A DNA stretch of 41,902 nucleotides from Anaerolinea thermolimosa (GCF_001050195.2 NZ_DF967966.1:257046-298947), one strand, 5' to 3'; shown: positions 1-7,039, counted from the first letter of the stretch. Numbers and translations are program-made. Notes: generated by a model from the sequence alone, not told the origin.

Positions 1-153
1 GGGGATGGCAGGGGCGGCGGTGGTGGGCGTTTCAGAGGGCGGAACCACCACCGTGATCACCACCGGCGTAACCTCGGGCTTCGCCGAGGTTAAGGGGGCG
101 CAGGCGATCAGCCCTGCCAGCAATCCGAGAACCAACCTCCATTTTTTCATCAT
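1..153 (-). CDS. Putative lipoprotein, N-terminal part only
   Basis: This is the first 51 codons of a gene that runs off the left edge. It opens with a Lys/Arg n-region (MMKKWR), a hydrophobic stretch and a lipobox LIAC, so the product is probably a lipoprotein exported through Sec and anchored at Cys18. A Val/Pro/Thr-rich linker follows, a common extracytoplasmic spacer in Anaerolineae. The ATG overlaps the stop of the STAND gene as ATGA and is preceded by GGGAGG, so the two are translationally coupled. No functional domain is visible in the part present. The coupling suggests it works with the membrane-anchored STAND protein on the outer face of the membrane, which is inference. Confidence 0.7.
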   Translation of the reverse strand, partial: MMKKWRLVLGLLAGLIACAPLTSAKPEVTPVVITVVVPPSETPTTAAPAIP

Positions 154-3098
154 GATCCTCCCTGATCTCCCAGGTACTGGAGCAGGTCCTCGCGGAACGA
201 AAGGCAAAGCTTCTGCGCAATCTCCACACGGGTGATCTGATCCGGTGAGTTTTGGCCCACTTCCACACAGCGGGCATAACGATCGAGGGCCAGGTCGTAA
301 TCCTTCTGGCTCTGGGCAAAATTCTTCTCGCTTTCCGAAAGAAACCCAAGCCACTGATACGCTGTGCCCAGCGTTTGATACGTCTGCGCCAGATAGCGTT
401 CGCGCCCGGCCTGCCCGAAAGGCTCAACCAGTGCCTCCAGCTCGCGTACTGCGCCTTCGGCCACAGTACGCGCCGCCGCAGAGTCGCCCAGGTAATAATG
501 AATCTCGGCCAGCAGGCGCATGGCTGTTCCCTTCCCCAGGCGGGCGATGAACTCAACGGGGGTGCCGCTTTCTTCGCTCACCGAAGGCAAGGTCTCTGCC
601 TGGTGATAGGCCTCCAGAGCCTGTTCTACCAGCGCTCTGGCCTGCCTTAGCTCTTCTTCCGGGTGGTTGGCGGGTGGTACCCGCCGCTTGGCCGATGCGA
701 AAAAGACACTCCCCAGCCCGATGTAGGCGTTTCCATAGGCCGGATCGAGGGCAATTGCCCGACGAAAAGCCGCTTCGGCCTCATCGGTGAGGGCTTGCTG
801 GGCCGGTAAATCGCTATCTGAGAGGAAAAGGCTTTCTCGCCCGATAAAAAATTGCACCGCTGCCGAATCAGGAGTAAACCCCTCGGCCTGGCGGAATGCC
901 TGGAGTGCCTCCCGCTCCTGCCCAAAACGCATGCGAGTCAATCCGAGTGCCACCCACGCCAGGGTGCTGGCCTGGCGGTTGATCTCAGGTTGAATCTCGA
1001 TGCCCGGGTGGGTTACATCGCGTATGAGCAGGTCGCCGCCGGTGGTATAACCGTTCGACGAGACCTCGAAGCGGTAATCCAGCTGGGGAGCCAGCCAGAA
1101 TTCCAGCTTCAGGCGGGCTGGCTGCTGGCGGGTATCCATATCGCCAAACACAACCATCTGGGCATTCAGGCGCTCGGCCAGCGCCGCGGCAGATGCCGCC
1201 CGTTCGGCGGGGGTGAGGCCGGTGACGCGCCCGATCTGCACATTTTGCCGCTGTAATTCGGGGCCATCCTGCCAGACAAGCAGGTTGGGGTCGGTGGCCA
1301 GTTCACTGCGCAGTTTGTTGGCCACCCAGCCGCTCACCAGTTTTCCTCCCTCGCCGGGTACCGATCGCTGGTTGCCCTGTCCGTCAATCAGGCCGAACTC
1401 GGCCACCGCTATATTGAAGACGCCGTTCATCTTTGCCGGGGTTTTAAAACGGACGTTCAACCCGGTGAGGAAAAACAGCGCCACCAGCATCCCTGCCAGC
1501 GCCACAGCTGAGACCGGGAAGACCACCCGCCGCAGTACCAGTGCCTGCCGATACCGCCGCTCGCGCGCCTGTTCCTCTACCAGCGCCTGGCAGCTGGCCT
1601 GGAGGAAGGCCTGTTCATCCAGGCTGAGCAGGGTGGGGTTCTGACTGGCCCATTCGTTCACCTGTTGCAGGCGTTTTCCGCGGAAAAGCGCTCCGGGGTC
1701 TCGTTGCAAACGCAACCAGTCGGCGGCCCCATCGGTTAACTGGCGGTGCAACAACAACCCTTCGCGGTCTTCTTCCAGCCACTGGCGCAGGGTGGGCCAC
1801 TCGCGAATGAGCGCCTCGTGGGCCACCTCCACCGTCTTTACATCGCCCGGTTCAACCACCCCCGTGGTCACCAGCCGCGCCTCGACGAGGATGGAAAGCA
1901 CCGTGTCGATGGTCAATGGATCGATGGCGCGTGTGATCAGTTCAGAAAAAGGCGCACGCCTTCGCGTATCCTGCGCGTCTTCATTCAATTCCGTCAGCCG
2001 CAGGAAGATCATGCGCGCCACAGGGCGCTGTTCGGCGGTCAGCCGTTGTTGAAAAACGGCTTCAGCTGTGCGGGCAATCGCCCCGCGCACCCCTCCGGCC
2101 TCGGTATACCCTGAAAGCGTCATCGTGCGCTGCCGCCGCCGATTCCACGTCTCGAGCAGGGCATGAGAGAGAAGGGGTAATGCCCCAGGCTCGTTGCCGA
2201 TGTCATCGAGCATCACCTCGACCAGCCCTTCCTGAATTTTCCAGTTTCCCAGGGCCGCCGGTTTGACGATGGCATCAAACAGTTCATTGCGCGTCATCGC
2301 CCCGATGAATTCCTGCTGACTGGCGACCAGATCGCGCAGACGGTCATACTGGGCCAGGCGGGCGTAAAAATCGGCCCGCAGTAAAATCAACACGCTGACG
2401 GGCTGGTCATCGGCGGGGTCGCAGATAGAGAGCAACGCTTCAAAGAACACCCGGCGTTCTTCTTCCTGATGACACTGAGAGAACACCTCTTCAAACTGGT
2501 CAATGACCAGAAACAGGCGCGGGCTTCCGCACCTGGCGAGAATTTGCCGGAGGATGAGGATCAGGCTGTGGGGGTCTTCCTGCAGGGATGTGACCGTTGC
2601 CGCCAGAGAAGCGGGGGATGCGGCGTCGTACGTAAGCGCTGCGGCCAGAGCATCGACGGGATGGGCGCTGGGCGTAAAAAGGCGGTACTCCCATTTCGGG
2701 CTGTCGGTAGGCGGCAGGGAATCGTCTCCCAGGCGCACCCCGCGTTTCAACGCCGGCACCACCCCCGCCCGCACCAGCGAGGATTTTCCGCTCCCCGAAT
2801 CGCCGATCACCGCCAGAAAGCGTGTGCTTTTCAAACGGTTCACCAGCCGGGCGGTGAGCAACTCGCGGCCAAAGAAACGGTCGGCATCTTCCTCGTTGAA
2901 GTACTGCAGCCCCAGGTATGGAGGGGCTCCCGGCTCGGGAGGGAGGTTTTCGAGCTCTTTGACTTCCTGAGCGCTGATCAGGGTTGAATGAATGTTGATC
3001 GTCGCATGGCGGAAATCACCGGCGAGGTTGTACACATCGCCGGCAGGGTTCTGGTCTGGTTTCTTCGGGTTCTGCCGCGGCGTGGAGGGTTTTCTCAT
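150..3098 (-). CDS. Membrane-anchored STAND (nSTAND-type) NTPase with TPR region
   Basis: A 982-aa multidomain protein. Residues 21-40 hold a YNLAGDFRHATINI motif that is nearly repeated in the small protein just upstream. Residues 60-450 are a STAND-type P-loop NTPase: Walker A GDSGSGKSS at 99-107 (Lys105), Walker B LFLVIDQFEE at 195-204, then a helical/winged-helix arm ending near the IREWPTLRQWLEEDR segment. One membrane span lies near 523-547. After it comes a TolB/CsgG-like stretch (FNIAVAEFG to VVFGDMD) and TPR-like repeats from about 700 (DSAAVQFF, AFRRAIALDPAYGNAYIGLG). STAND NTPases are ATP-driven switches that assemble on ligand sensing and are frequent in bacterial conflict and signalling systems. 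Here the switch would be cytosolic and the TPR sensor external. It lies 12 nt after the small gene and overlaps the lipoprotein gene by 4 nt. The ligand is unknown. Confidence 0.85.
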   Translation of the reverse strand: MRKPSTPRQNPKKPDQNPAGDVYNLAGDFRHATINIHSTLISAQEVKELENLPPEPGAPPYLGLQYFNEEDADRFFGRELLTARLVNRLKSTRFLAVIGDSGSGKSSLVRAGVVPALKRGVRLGDDSLPPTDSPKWEYRLFTPSAHPVDALAAALTYDAASPASLAATVTSLQEDPHSLILILRQILARCGSPRLFLVIDQFEEVFSQCHQEEERRVFFEALLSICDPADDQPVSVLILLRADFYARLAQYDRLRDLVASQQEFIGAMTRNELFDAIVKPAALGNWKIQEGLVEVMLDDIGNEPGALPLLSHALLETWNRRRQRTMTLSGYTEAGGVRGAIARTAEAVFQQRLTAEQRPVARMIFLRLTELNEDAQDTRRRAPFSELITRAIDPLTIDTVLSILVEARLVTTGVVEPGDVKTVEVAHEALIREWPTLRQWLEEDREGLLLHRQLTDGAADWLRLQRDPGALFRGKRLQQVNEWASQNPTLLSLDEQAFLQASCQALVEEQARERRYRQALVLRRVVFPVSAVALAGMLVALFFLTGLNVRFKTPAKMNGVFNIAVAEFGLIDGQGNQRSVPGEGGKLVSGWVANKLRSELATDPNLLVWQDGPELQRQNVQIGRVTGLTPAERAASAAALAERLNAQMVVFGDMDTRQQPARLKLEFWLAPQLDYRFEVSSNGYTTGGDLLIRDVTHPGIEIQPEINRQASTLAWVALGLTRMRFGQEREALQAFRQAEGFTPDSAAVQFFIGRESLFLSDSDLPAQQALTDEAEAAFRRAIALDPAYGNAYIGLGSVFFASAKRRVPPANHPEEELRQARALVEQALEAYHQAETLPSVSEESGTPVEFIARLGKGTAMRLLAEIHYYLGDSAAARTVAEGAVRELEALVEPFGQAGRERYLAQTYQTLGTAYQWLGFLSESEKNFAQSQKDYDLALDRYARCVEVGQNSPDQITRVEIAQKLCLSFREDLLQYLGDQGGS

Positions 3099-3110
3099 GA
3101 ACGGGGAAGA

Positions 3111-3494
3111 TTAACGGGTCATTTTTCCCACCGCCAGAACGATCTGTGTGGCGATGGAAAGAACCGTGGGCAGTACATCGGCCACGTTCTGAGCGGCCTG
3201 CTTGAGGCCTTCGCCGGTGATCTGCAACATCGTCCGGTTGGGCTTGGGTTCCTTCGCCTGTTCCACCAGTGCTTTGGCCGTCGCGGCCACGGCCTCCACC
3301 TGTTCTTTCTTCTCCGCCGGTACGGCAGCGGTCAGCTCTTTTGAAAGCTGGCCAATCAACTGCTGCAATTCGCGGCGCGAATCCTCGTCGCCGGTCTGCA
3401 TCTGACCGACGGTTTGCTGGACATTCTCCAGAGTGGACGCGATATTGAGAATCGCACCGCGGAAGTCTCCCGAAAGGTTGTATTGATCGGGCAT
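3111..3494 (-). CDS. Small helical protein sharing an N-terminal motif with the STAND NTPase
   Basis: A 127-aa protein. I start it at the ATG at 3494, with AGGGAG upstream, rather than the GTG seven codons earlier. Residues 5-21 read YNLSGDFRGAILNIAST and match the N-terminus of the downstream STAND protein (YNLAGDFRHATINIHST). The rest is predicted helical: a charged segment rich in Glu, Gln and Lys (about 30-85), then an amphipathic helix and a hydrophobic C-terminus (LPTVLSIATQIVLAVGKM) that could touch or enter a membrane. I recognise similar small proteins in cyanobacteria and Chloroflexota from memory but know no assigned function. It is first gene in the operon, behind a strong promoter. 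It is most simply read as the signalling partner or effector of the STAND protein, which is inference. Confidence 0.75.
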   Translation of the reverse strand: MPDQYNLSGDFRGAILNIASTLENVQQTVGQMQTGDEDSRRELQQLIGQLSKELTAAVPAEKKEQVEAVAATAKALVEQAKEPKPNRTMLQITGEGLKQAAQNVADVLPTVLSIATQIVLAVGKMTR

Positions 3495-3540
3495 GGTTTT
3501 ATTGCTCCCTGTCACCTTAAGCCGGTGAAGCTGTGGTTTT

Positions 3541-3575
3541 ATGATATTTTATATCATATAAGTATAGTATATACT
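3541..3575. repeat. Two adjacent AT-rich inverted repeats at the STAND operon promoter
   Basis: ATGATAT-TTT-ATATCAT (3541-3557) and AGTATA-GTA-TATACT (3561-3575) are both perfect inverted repeats with 3-nt centres. The second covers the -10 box and the first covers the expected transcript start. The placement suits a repressor operator. The first repeat could instead fold as a weak hairpin at the mRNA 5' end. Confidence 0.5.
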
Positions 3576-3594
3576 ATTCACGCGGTGCAGACAA
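3566..3594 (-). promoter_or_regulatory. Sigma-70-type promoter of the STAND operon
   Basis: On the minus strand, -35 TTGTCT (3594-3589) and -10 TATACT (3571-3566) are separated by 17 bp, and transcription should begin near 3559. It is the only good promoter upstream of the small-protein/STAND/lipoprotein operon. Confidence 0.65.
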
Positions 3595-3630
3595 GGAAAT
3601 GGGAAGGAAAAAACCACCCCTCCGCCCCCC

Positions 3631-3660
3631 AAAAGAAAAAAGCCCCGGCCATGCCGGGGC
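3631..3660 (-). terminator. Rho-independent terminator of infC
   Basis: The minus-strand transcript folds an 8-bp GCCCCGGC/GCCGGGGC stem with a 3-nt loop, followed by TTTTTTCTTTT. It sits about 60 nt after the infC stop and separates infC from the STAND operon. Confidence 0.85.
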
Positions 3661-3721
3661 AAAAGGAAACCCGGCTCCGGGTGAGGGAGCCAGAAATCAG
3701 ATGAATGGATGAAAGGGGCTT

Positions 3722-4297
3722 CTAGCTCTGAGCCTCGCCAGCGCTTTGCGCGGTGGGCGCAGGAGCTTCACTGCGTTTACGCCCCGGTTTGGCCGGTGAA
3801 AGCACCATGCTCATCACCCGCCCTTCCATGGCCGGGGGTTGCTCGATGGTAGCAATGTCGGCCAGTTCCTCGGCAATTTCACGCAGGTCTTCCAGCGCCA
3901 GCTCGGGGTAGGTCACTTCGCGCCCGCGGAAGCGGATGGTCACCTTGACCTTGTTGCCCTCCATGAGCCAGCGGCGGGCGTCGCGCGTCTTAAAACCGCG
4001 GTGATGCTCGTTGGTTTTGGGGCGCAGGCGGATTTCTTTTACCTCGATCTTGGTCTGCGCTTTCTTGGCTTCGCGTTCCTTCTTGGCGCGTTCGTAGAGG
4101 AACTTGCCAAAATCCATCACGCGGCACACGGGCGGCGTTGCTCCCGGAGCCACCTCGACCAGGTCGAGTTCAGCCTCTCGGGCAATGCGCAGAGCTTCTG
4201 AAATGGATACAACCCCCAGGTTTTCTCCTCCGGGGCCAATCAGGCGCACTTCCGGCACCCGGATCATCTCGTTGACACGAAAAGTCTGTGTACTTAT
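3722..4297 (-). CDS. infC: Translation initiation factor IF-3, with AUA start
   Basis: IF-3 binds the 30S subunit, prevents premature 50S joining and checks start-codon/initiator-tRNA pairing. The N-domain (VRLIGPGGENLGVVS, then DLVEVAPGATPPVCRVMDFGKF), the Lys-rich linker helix and the C-domain (KEIRLRP, HHRGFKTRDARRWL, KVTIRFRGRE) are all present. The first ATG (4267) would cut off the conserved RVNE that precedes IRVPEVRLIG in this family. Reading upstream in frame gives STQTFRVNE preceded by ATA at 4297-4295, with GAGGAG ending 6 nt before it. No in-frame ATG, GTG or TTG fits that SD. I therefore place the start at AUA, giving 191 aa. Rare AUU/AUC/AUA starts are known for infC and underlie its autoregulation. 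It has its own promoter and terminator, and rpmI and rplT do not follow it. The C-terminal Ala/Pro-rich tail is a short extension. Confidence 0.93.
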   Translation of the reverse strand: MSTQTFRVNEMIRVPEVRLIGPGGENLGVVSISEALRIAREAELDLVEVAPGATPPVCRVMDFGKFLYERAKKEREAKKAQTKIEVKEIRLRPKTNEHHRGFKTRDARRWLMEGNKVKVTIRFRGREVTYPELALEDLREIAEELADIATIEQPPAMEGRVMSMVLSPAKPGRKRSEAPAPTAQSAGEAQS

Positions 4298-4371
4298 GGT
4301 CTTCTCCTCACAACATGTGCTTACCAGATTGAAATCGTCCGACTCACCCTGTGGCGCTTCGAACCGTAAAA

Positions 4372-4400
4372 ATCATACCATAAATGAGGGTGTAGATCAA
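4372..4400 (-). promoter_or_regulatory. infC promoter
   Basis: On the minus strand, -35 TTGATC (4400-4395), a 17-bp spacer and -10 TATGAT (4377-4372). It predicts a leader of roughly 65-70 nt before the AUA start. Confidence 0.6.
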
Positions 4401-4444
4401 CTTTTCCGGCGCCCCAAACGCTAACAGGTGCGGTAGTTACCCGA

Positions 4445-4477
4445 GGTGAGGGTTACCCTGAGGGGGCAACCCTCACC
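4445..4477. repeat. Hairpin between thrS and infC
   Basis: A perfect 10-bp inverted repeat, GGTGAGGGTT/AACCCTCACC, with a 13-nt loop, starting about 38 nt after the thrS stop. No T-tract follows on the minus strand. It may stabilise the thrS mRNA 3' end or act as a weak terminator. Confidence 0.45.
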
Positions 4478-4514
4478 GGTCAATATGTGGTTTCATGCCC
4501 CTCTGCGGAGCGGG

Positions 4515-6323
4515 TCATAGCTCTGCAGAACGGGTGCGAATGCGGTCGGTAATCAGCGCGATAAACTCTTCTACTGGCATAACCTGCTGACTGCCGTCGC
4601 GTTTGCGCAGGGCTACTGCTCCGGCGTTCATTTCTTTCTCACCGACCACCAGCATGTAGGGCACCTTCATCAATTGTGCTTTGCGGATTTTCGCGTTCAT
4701 CCGGTCGGGCGTCAGGTCGGCTTCCACGCGCACGCCCAGGTCGTAAAGGCGGTTCTGCAGGTTGACCGCATACTCATTCTGGCTGTCGGTGATGGGAATG
4801 ATGCGCACCTGTTCTGGTGAGAGCCACACCGGGAAGGCCCCCGCGTAATGCTCCAGCAGGAACCCGATAAGGCGTTCATGGGTGCTGAGAGGTGCGCGGT
4901 GCAGGCACAGAGGGGTTTCGGGCTGGCCGGCTTCGTTGGTAAAGGTTAATTCAAAGCGCGCCGGTTGGGCAAAATCTACCTGGTTGGTGGCCAGGGTAAA
5001 CTCTCGCCCGATGGCACTGCGCACCTGCACGTCGATCTTGGGGCCATAAAAGGCGGCTTCGTCGGCGATTTCAATATACGGGATGCCGTTCTTTTGCATG
5101 GCCTGGCGCACCATATCCTCGGTTTTCTTCCAGAGTTCGGGGTTGTTCACGTACTTCTTCCCCAGCCCCCTGGGATGATGCGTGCTGAAGCGCATGTAGT
5201 ATTCCTGAATACCGAACAGTTCGAAGTACTCCAGGTACATCTTGATCACATCTGTGAATTCCTGCTCGAATTGCGCTTCTGAGCAATAAATATGAGCGTC
5301 ATTCATCTGCAGTGAACGCACCCGCATCAGGCCGAACAGCTCGCCGCTTTTCTCGTAGCGGTAGCAGGTGCCATACTCGGCCAGGCGCAGAGGCAGGTCG
5401 CGGTAGCTCCGCGGGCGGCTGGCAAAAATCTTGTGGTGCATGGGGCAGTTCATGGGCTTGACGTAATAACGCACCCCTTCCAGCTCCATGGGCGGGTACA
5501 TGCTCTCGGCGTAATACGGCAAATGCCCCGAGTGCACAAAGAGGTCTTCTTTGGCCAGATGAGGGGTGCGCACCCGGACGTAGCGGTGCTTGAATTCCAC
5601 TTCCTTGGCCAGTTTTTCAATTTCTTCGATGATCGCCCCGCCGCGCGGAGTCCACAGAGCCAGCCCCGGGCCAACTTCCTCGTCGAAGGTGAAGATATCC
5701 AGTTCGCGGCCCAGCTTCCGATGATCGCGTTTTTTGGCCTCTTCAAGGCGCCAGAGGTATTCTTCCAGCTCTTTCGGGTCATTCCAGGCCGTGCCATAGA
5801 TGCGCTGGAGCATGGGGTTGTGTTCATCGCCGCGCCAGTACGCCCCCGAGACGTGGAGCAATTTAATGGCCTTCGGGTTAATCTCGGCTGTGTTCTCCAC
5901 ATGCGGCCCGCGGCACAGGTCCACGAAGGAATCGTGCTGGTAAATGGAGATTTCGGGCTTCTCTTCCACGGGGTTGCCGTCTTCATCTACTTCACCGCGC
6001 TCCAGCCCTTCAATCAGTTCCAGTTTATAGGGCTGATCCTTGAAGATTTGCCGGGCTTCCTCCGCGGAAACGACCCTGCGCACAAAGGGATGCTTTCCTT
6101 TGATAATTTCCACCATGCGCTTTTGAATTTGCTCCAGATCTTCCGGAGTCAGTGTGCGCGGGAGGTCGAAATCATAATAAAAGCCATCTTCAATCGCCGG
6201 GCCGATGGCGATTTTGGCGCCGGGGAACAGTTCCATCACCGCCTGCGCCATGACATGGGCAGTCGAGTGGCGGATGCGATAGAGTTTGGAATCCTCATAA
6301 CGTTCACGCATTTTTGCTACCAT
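4515..6323 (-). CDS. thrS: Threonyl-tRNA synthetase lacking the TGS domain
   Basis: It charges tRNA-Thr with threonine in the cytosol. I start at the ATG at 6323, which follows AAGGAGG by 7 nt. The longer reading frame upstream is the T-box leader, not protein. The 602-aa product begins almost directly at the editing domain (RHSTAH, His19/His23; later CRGPHV), then the class II catalytic core (motif 2 region YRYEKSGE, zinc-ligand region KPMNCPMHH, motif 3 region LCLHRAPLSTHERLIG) and the anticodon-binding domain (VRIIPITD to RKRDGSQQ). The N-terminal TGS (ubiquitin-like) domain of about 60 residues found in E. coli ThrS is absent, and the upstream sequence does not encode one. Expression should be controlled by the T-box. 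Confidence 0.95.
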   Translation of the reverse strand: MVAKMRERYEDSKLYRIRHSTAHVMAQAVMELFPGAKIAIGPAIEDGFYYDFDLPRTLTPEDLEQIQKRMVEIIKGKHPFVRRVVSAEEARQIFKDQPYKLELIEGLERGEVDEDGNPVEEKPEISIYQHDSFVDLCRGPHVENTAEINPKAIKLLHVSGAYWRGDEHNPMLQRIYGTAWNDPKELEEYLWRLEEAKKRDHRKLGRELDIFTFDEEVGPGLALWTPRGGAIIEEIEKLAKEVEFKHRYVRVRTPHLAKEDLFVHSGHLPYYAESMYPPMELEGVRYYVKPMNCPMHHKIFASRPRSYRDLPLRLAEYGTCYRYEKSGELFGLMRVRSLQMNDAHIYCSEAQFEQEFTDVIKMYLEYFELFGIQEYYMRFSTHHPRGLGKKYVNNPELWKKTEDMVRQAMQKNGIPYIEIADEAAFYGPKIDVQVRSAIGREFTLATNQVDFAQPARFELTFTNEAGQPETPLCLHRAPLSTHERLIGFLLEHYAGAFPVWLSPEQVRIIPITDSQNEYAVNLQNRLYDLGVRVEADLTPDRMNAKIRKAQLMKVPYMLVVGEKEMNAGAVALRKRDGSQQVMPVEEFIALITDRIRTRSAEL

Positions 6324-6348
6324 TTCAGCACCTCCTTGCTGACCAGAA

Positions 6349-6600
6349 TAAAAAAACTCCGCTGCCCGGGCTGGTTCACAGACCAGCTTTCTGGGGCGAG
6401 CGAAGTTCGCACGTGGTTCCACCCAGGTTCGCGCCCGCAGGCGCGCACTCATCAGGCCGGTAACGGGGCCAATCGTCTTGCCTTACTTCTGGGCCGGTTC
6501 GGGCAAGCCGCTCGCGGGTGGTTTTCATCGGCGTCCTTCCCGGAGGGGGTTCTCAGTCTACGACCCCGCTCTCTCTGTCGGTGTCCGCCGGTTACTCGTC
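6349..6600 (-). promoter_or_regulatory. T-box riboswitch leader of thrS (threonine)
   Basis: The minus-strand leader has a recognisable T-box. The antiterminator carries the hallmark GGGTGGAACCACG near 6424-6412, with acceptor-binding bulge TGGA (6421-6418). A stem I-like region at 6600-6540 includes GACGAGTAA and ACAGAGAG, and GAGAACCCC offers Thr codon ACC as specifier (6550-6548). A competing terminator, AACTTCGCT...AGCGGAGTT with an inner CTGGT/ACCAG hairpin, ends in TTTTTTT (6356-6350). Uncharged tRNA-Thr should stabilise the antiterminator and switch thrS on. The bulge base A would pair with a U73 discriminator, usual for tRNA-Thr in many bacteria. The specifier position is less certain than the antiterminator. 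Confidence 0.88.
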
Positions 6601-6619
6601 CCGGTCGTCGCGTTTCCAG

Positions 6620-6693
6620 TGGGCGGTATAGGGCTCGAACCTACGACCTCACGGATGTCAACCGTGTGCTCTAACCAGCTGAGCTAACCGCCC
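6620..6693 (-). tRNA. tRNA-Val (GAC anticodon)
   Basis: The minus strand folds into a full cloverleaf: acceptor GGGCGGT/ACCGCCC, D arm AGCTC...GAGC, anticodon stem CACGG/CCGTG enclosing loop TTGACAT (anticodon GAC), a variable loop, and a T arm with GGTTCGAGCC. The discriminator base is A. CCA is not encoded. It is the first gene on the transcript that continues into the thrS T-box leader. Confidence 0.95.
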
Positions 6694-6704
6694 GCGTGAG
6701 CCTT

Positions 6705-6733
6705 ATTATAGCCAGATTAGGCGGGTTTTGCAA
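6705..6733 (-). promoter_or_regulatory. Promoter of tRNA-Val (and probably thrS)
   Basis: On the minus strand, -35 TTGCAA (6733-6728), a 17-bp spacer and -10 TATAAT (6710-6705), placing the start about 5-10 nt before the tRNA. I see no second promoter between the tRNA and the T-box, so thrS probably depends on this one. Confidence 0.7.
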
Positions 6734-6758
6734 TGGTAACCCGATGAAAAAATTATGA

Positions 6759-6764
6759 TATACT
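6759..6764 (+). promoter_or_regulatory. -10 box of a probable leaderless promoter
   Basis: TATACT lies 8 nt before the ATG at 6773, with TATGAT overlapping it on the 5' side. There is no SD. Initiation would fall at or beside the start codon. Confidence 0.45.
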
Positions 6765-6772
6765 CTATCGCT

Positions 6773-7039
6773 ATGCCTCTTGATCGTGAAGTTTACGACT
6801 TTCCTACTGCCATTCCTCTCAAAGTCATTGGCCGCAATGAGGACGAATTTGAGCAGTTCGTGATGGGGCTGTTCTACAAGCATGTGCACGTCGAAGATAT
6901 TCACCGTGTCAGCCAGAGGCTCAGCCGCGGCGACCGCTACCTCGCCCTCACCGTTACCTTTACCGCGCATTCCCGTGAGCACCTGGATGCCGTGTATGCC
7001 GAACTGCAATCGCACCAGCGGGTGCTCTTTGTGATCTGA
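6773..7039 (+). CDS. DUF493 (YbeD-like) family protein
   Basis: An 88-aa protein of the DUF493/UPF0250 type, a small ferredoxin-like alpha/beta fold. Typical segments are the FPTAIPLKVIGRNEDEFEQFV opening, the conserved strand YLALTVTFTAHSREHLDAVYAEL, and the VLFVI end. I prefer the second ATG (6773) because the product then has the family's usual length of about 87 residues and a -10 box sits directly upstream. The E. coli relative YbeD sits near lipoic acid genes, but its biochemical role is not established. A putative ligand-binding or regulatory role is the most that can be said. The transporter gene begins 1 nt after its stop, so the two are likely co-transcribed. Confidence 0.85.
   Translation: MPLDREVYDFPTAIPLKVIGRNEDEFEQFVMGLFYKHVHVEDIHRVSQRLSRGDRYLALTVTFTAHSREHLDAVYAELQSHQRVLFVI

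Noticed and set aside
4445-4477. Intrinsic terminator after thrS
   Set aside because: The stem is good but no T-run follows on the minus strand, so it is listed only as a hairpin.
6324-6452. N-terminal extension of thrS to the ATG at 6452
   Set aside because: The codons coincide with the T-box antiterminator and terminator, and a strong SD sits before the ATG at 6323.
5433-6674. 413-codon plus-strand frame over thrS, the T-box and part of the tRNA
   Set aside because: It runs antisense to thrS, a structured leader and a tRNA, and its product resembles nothing.
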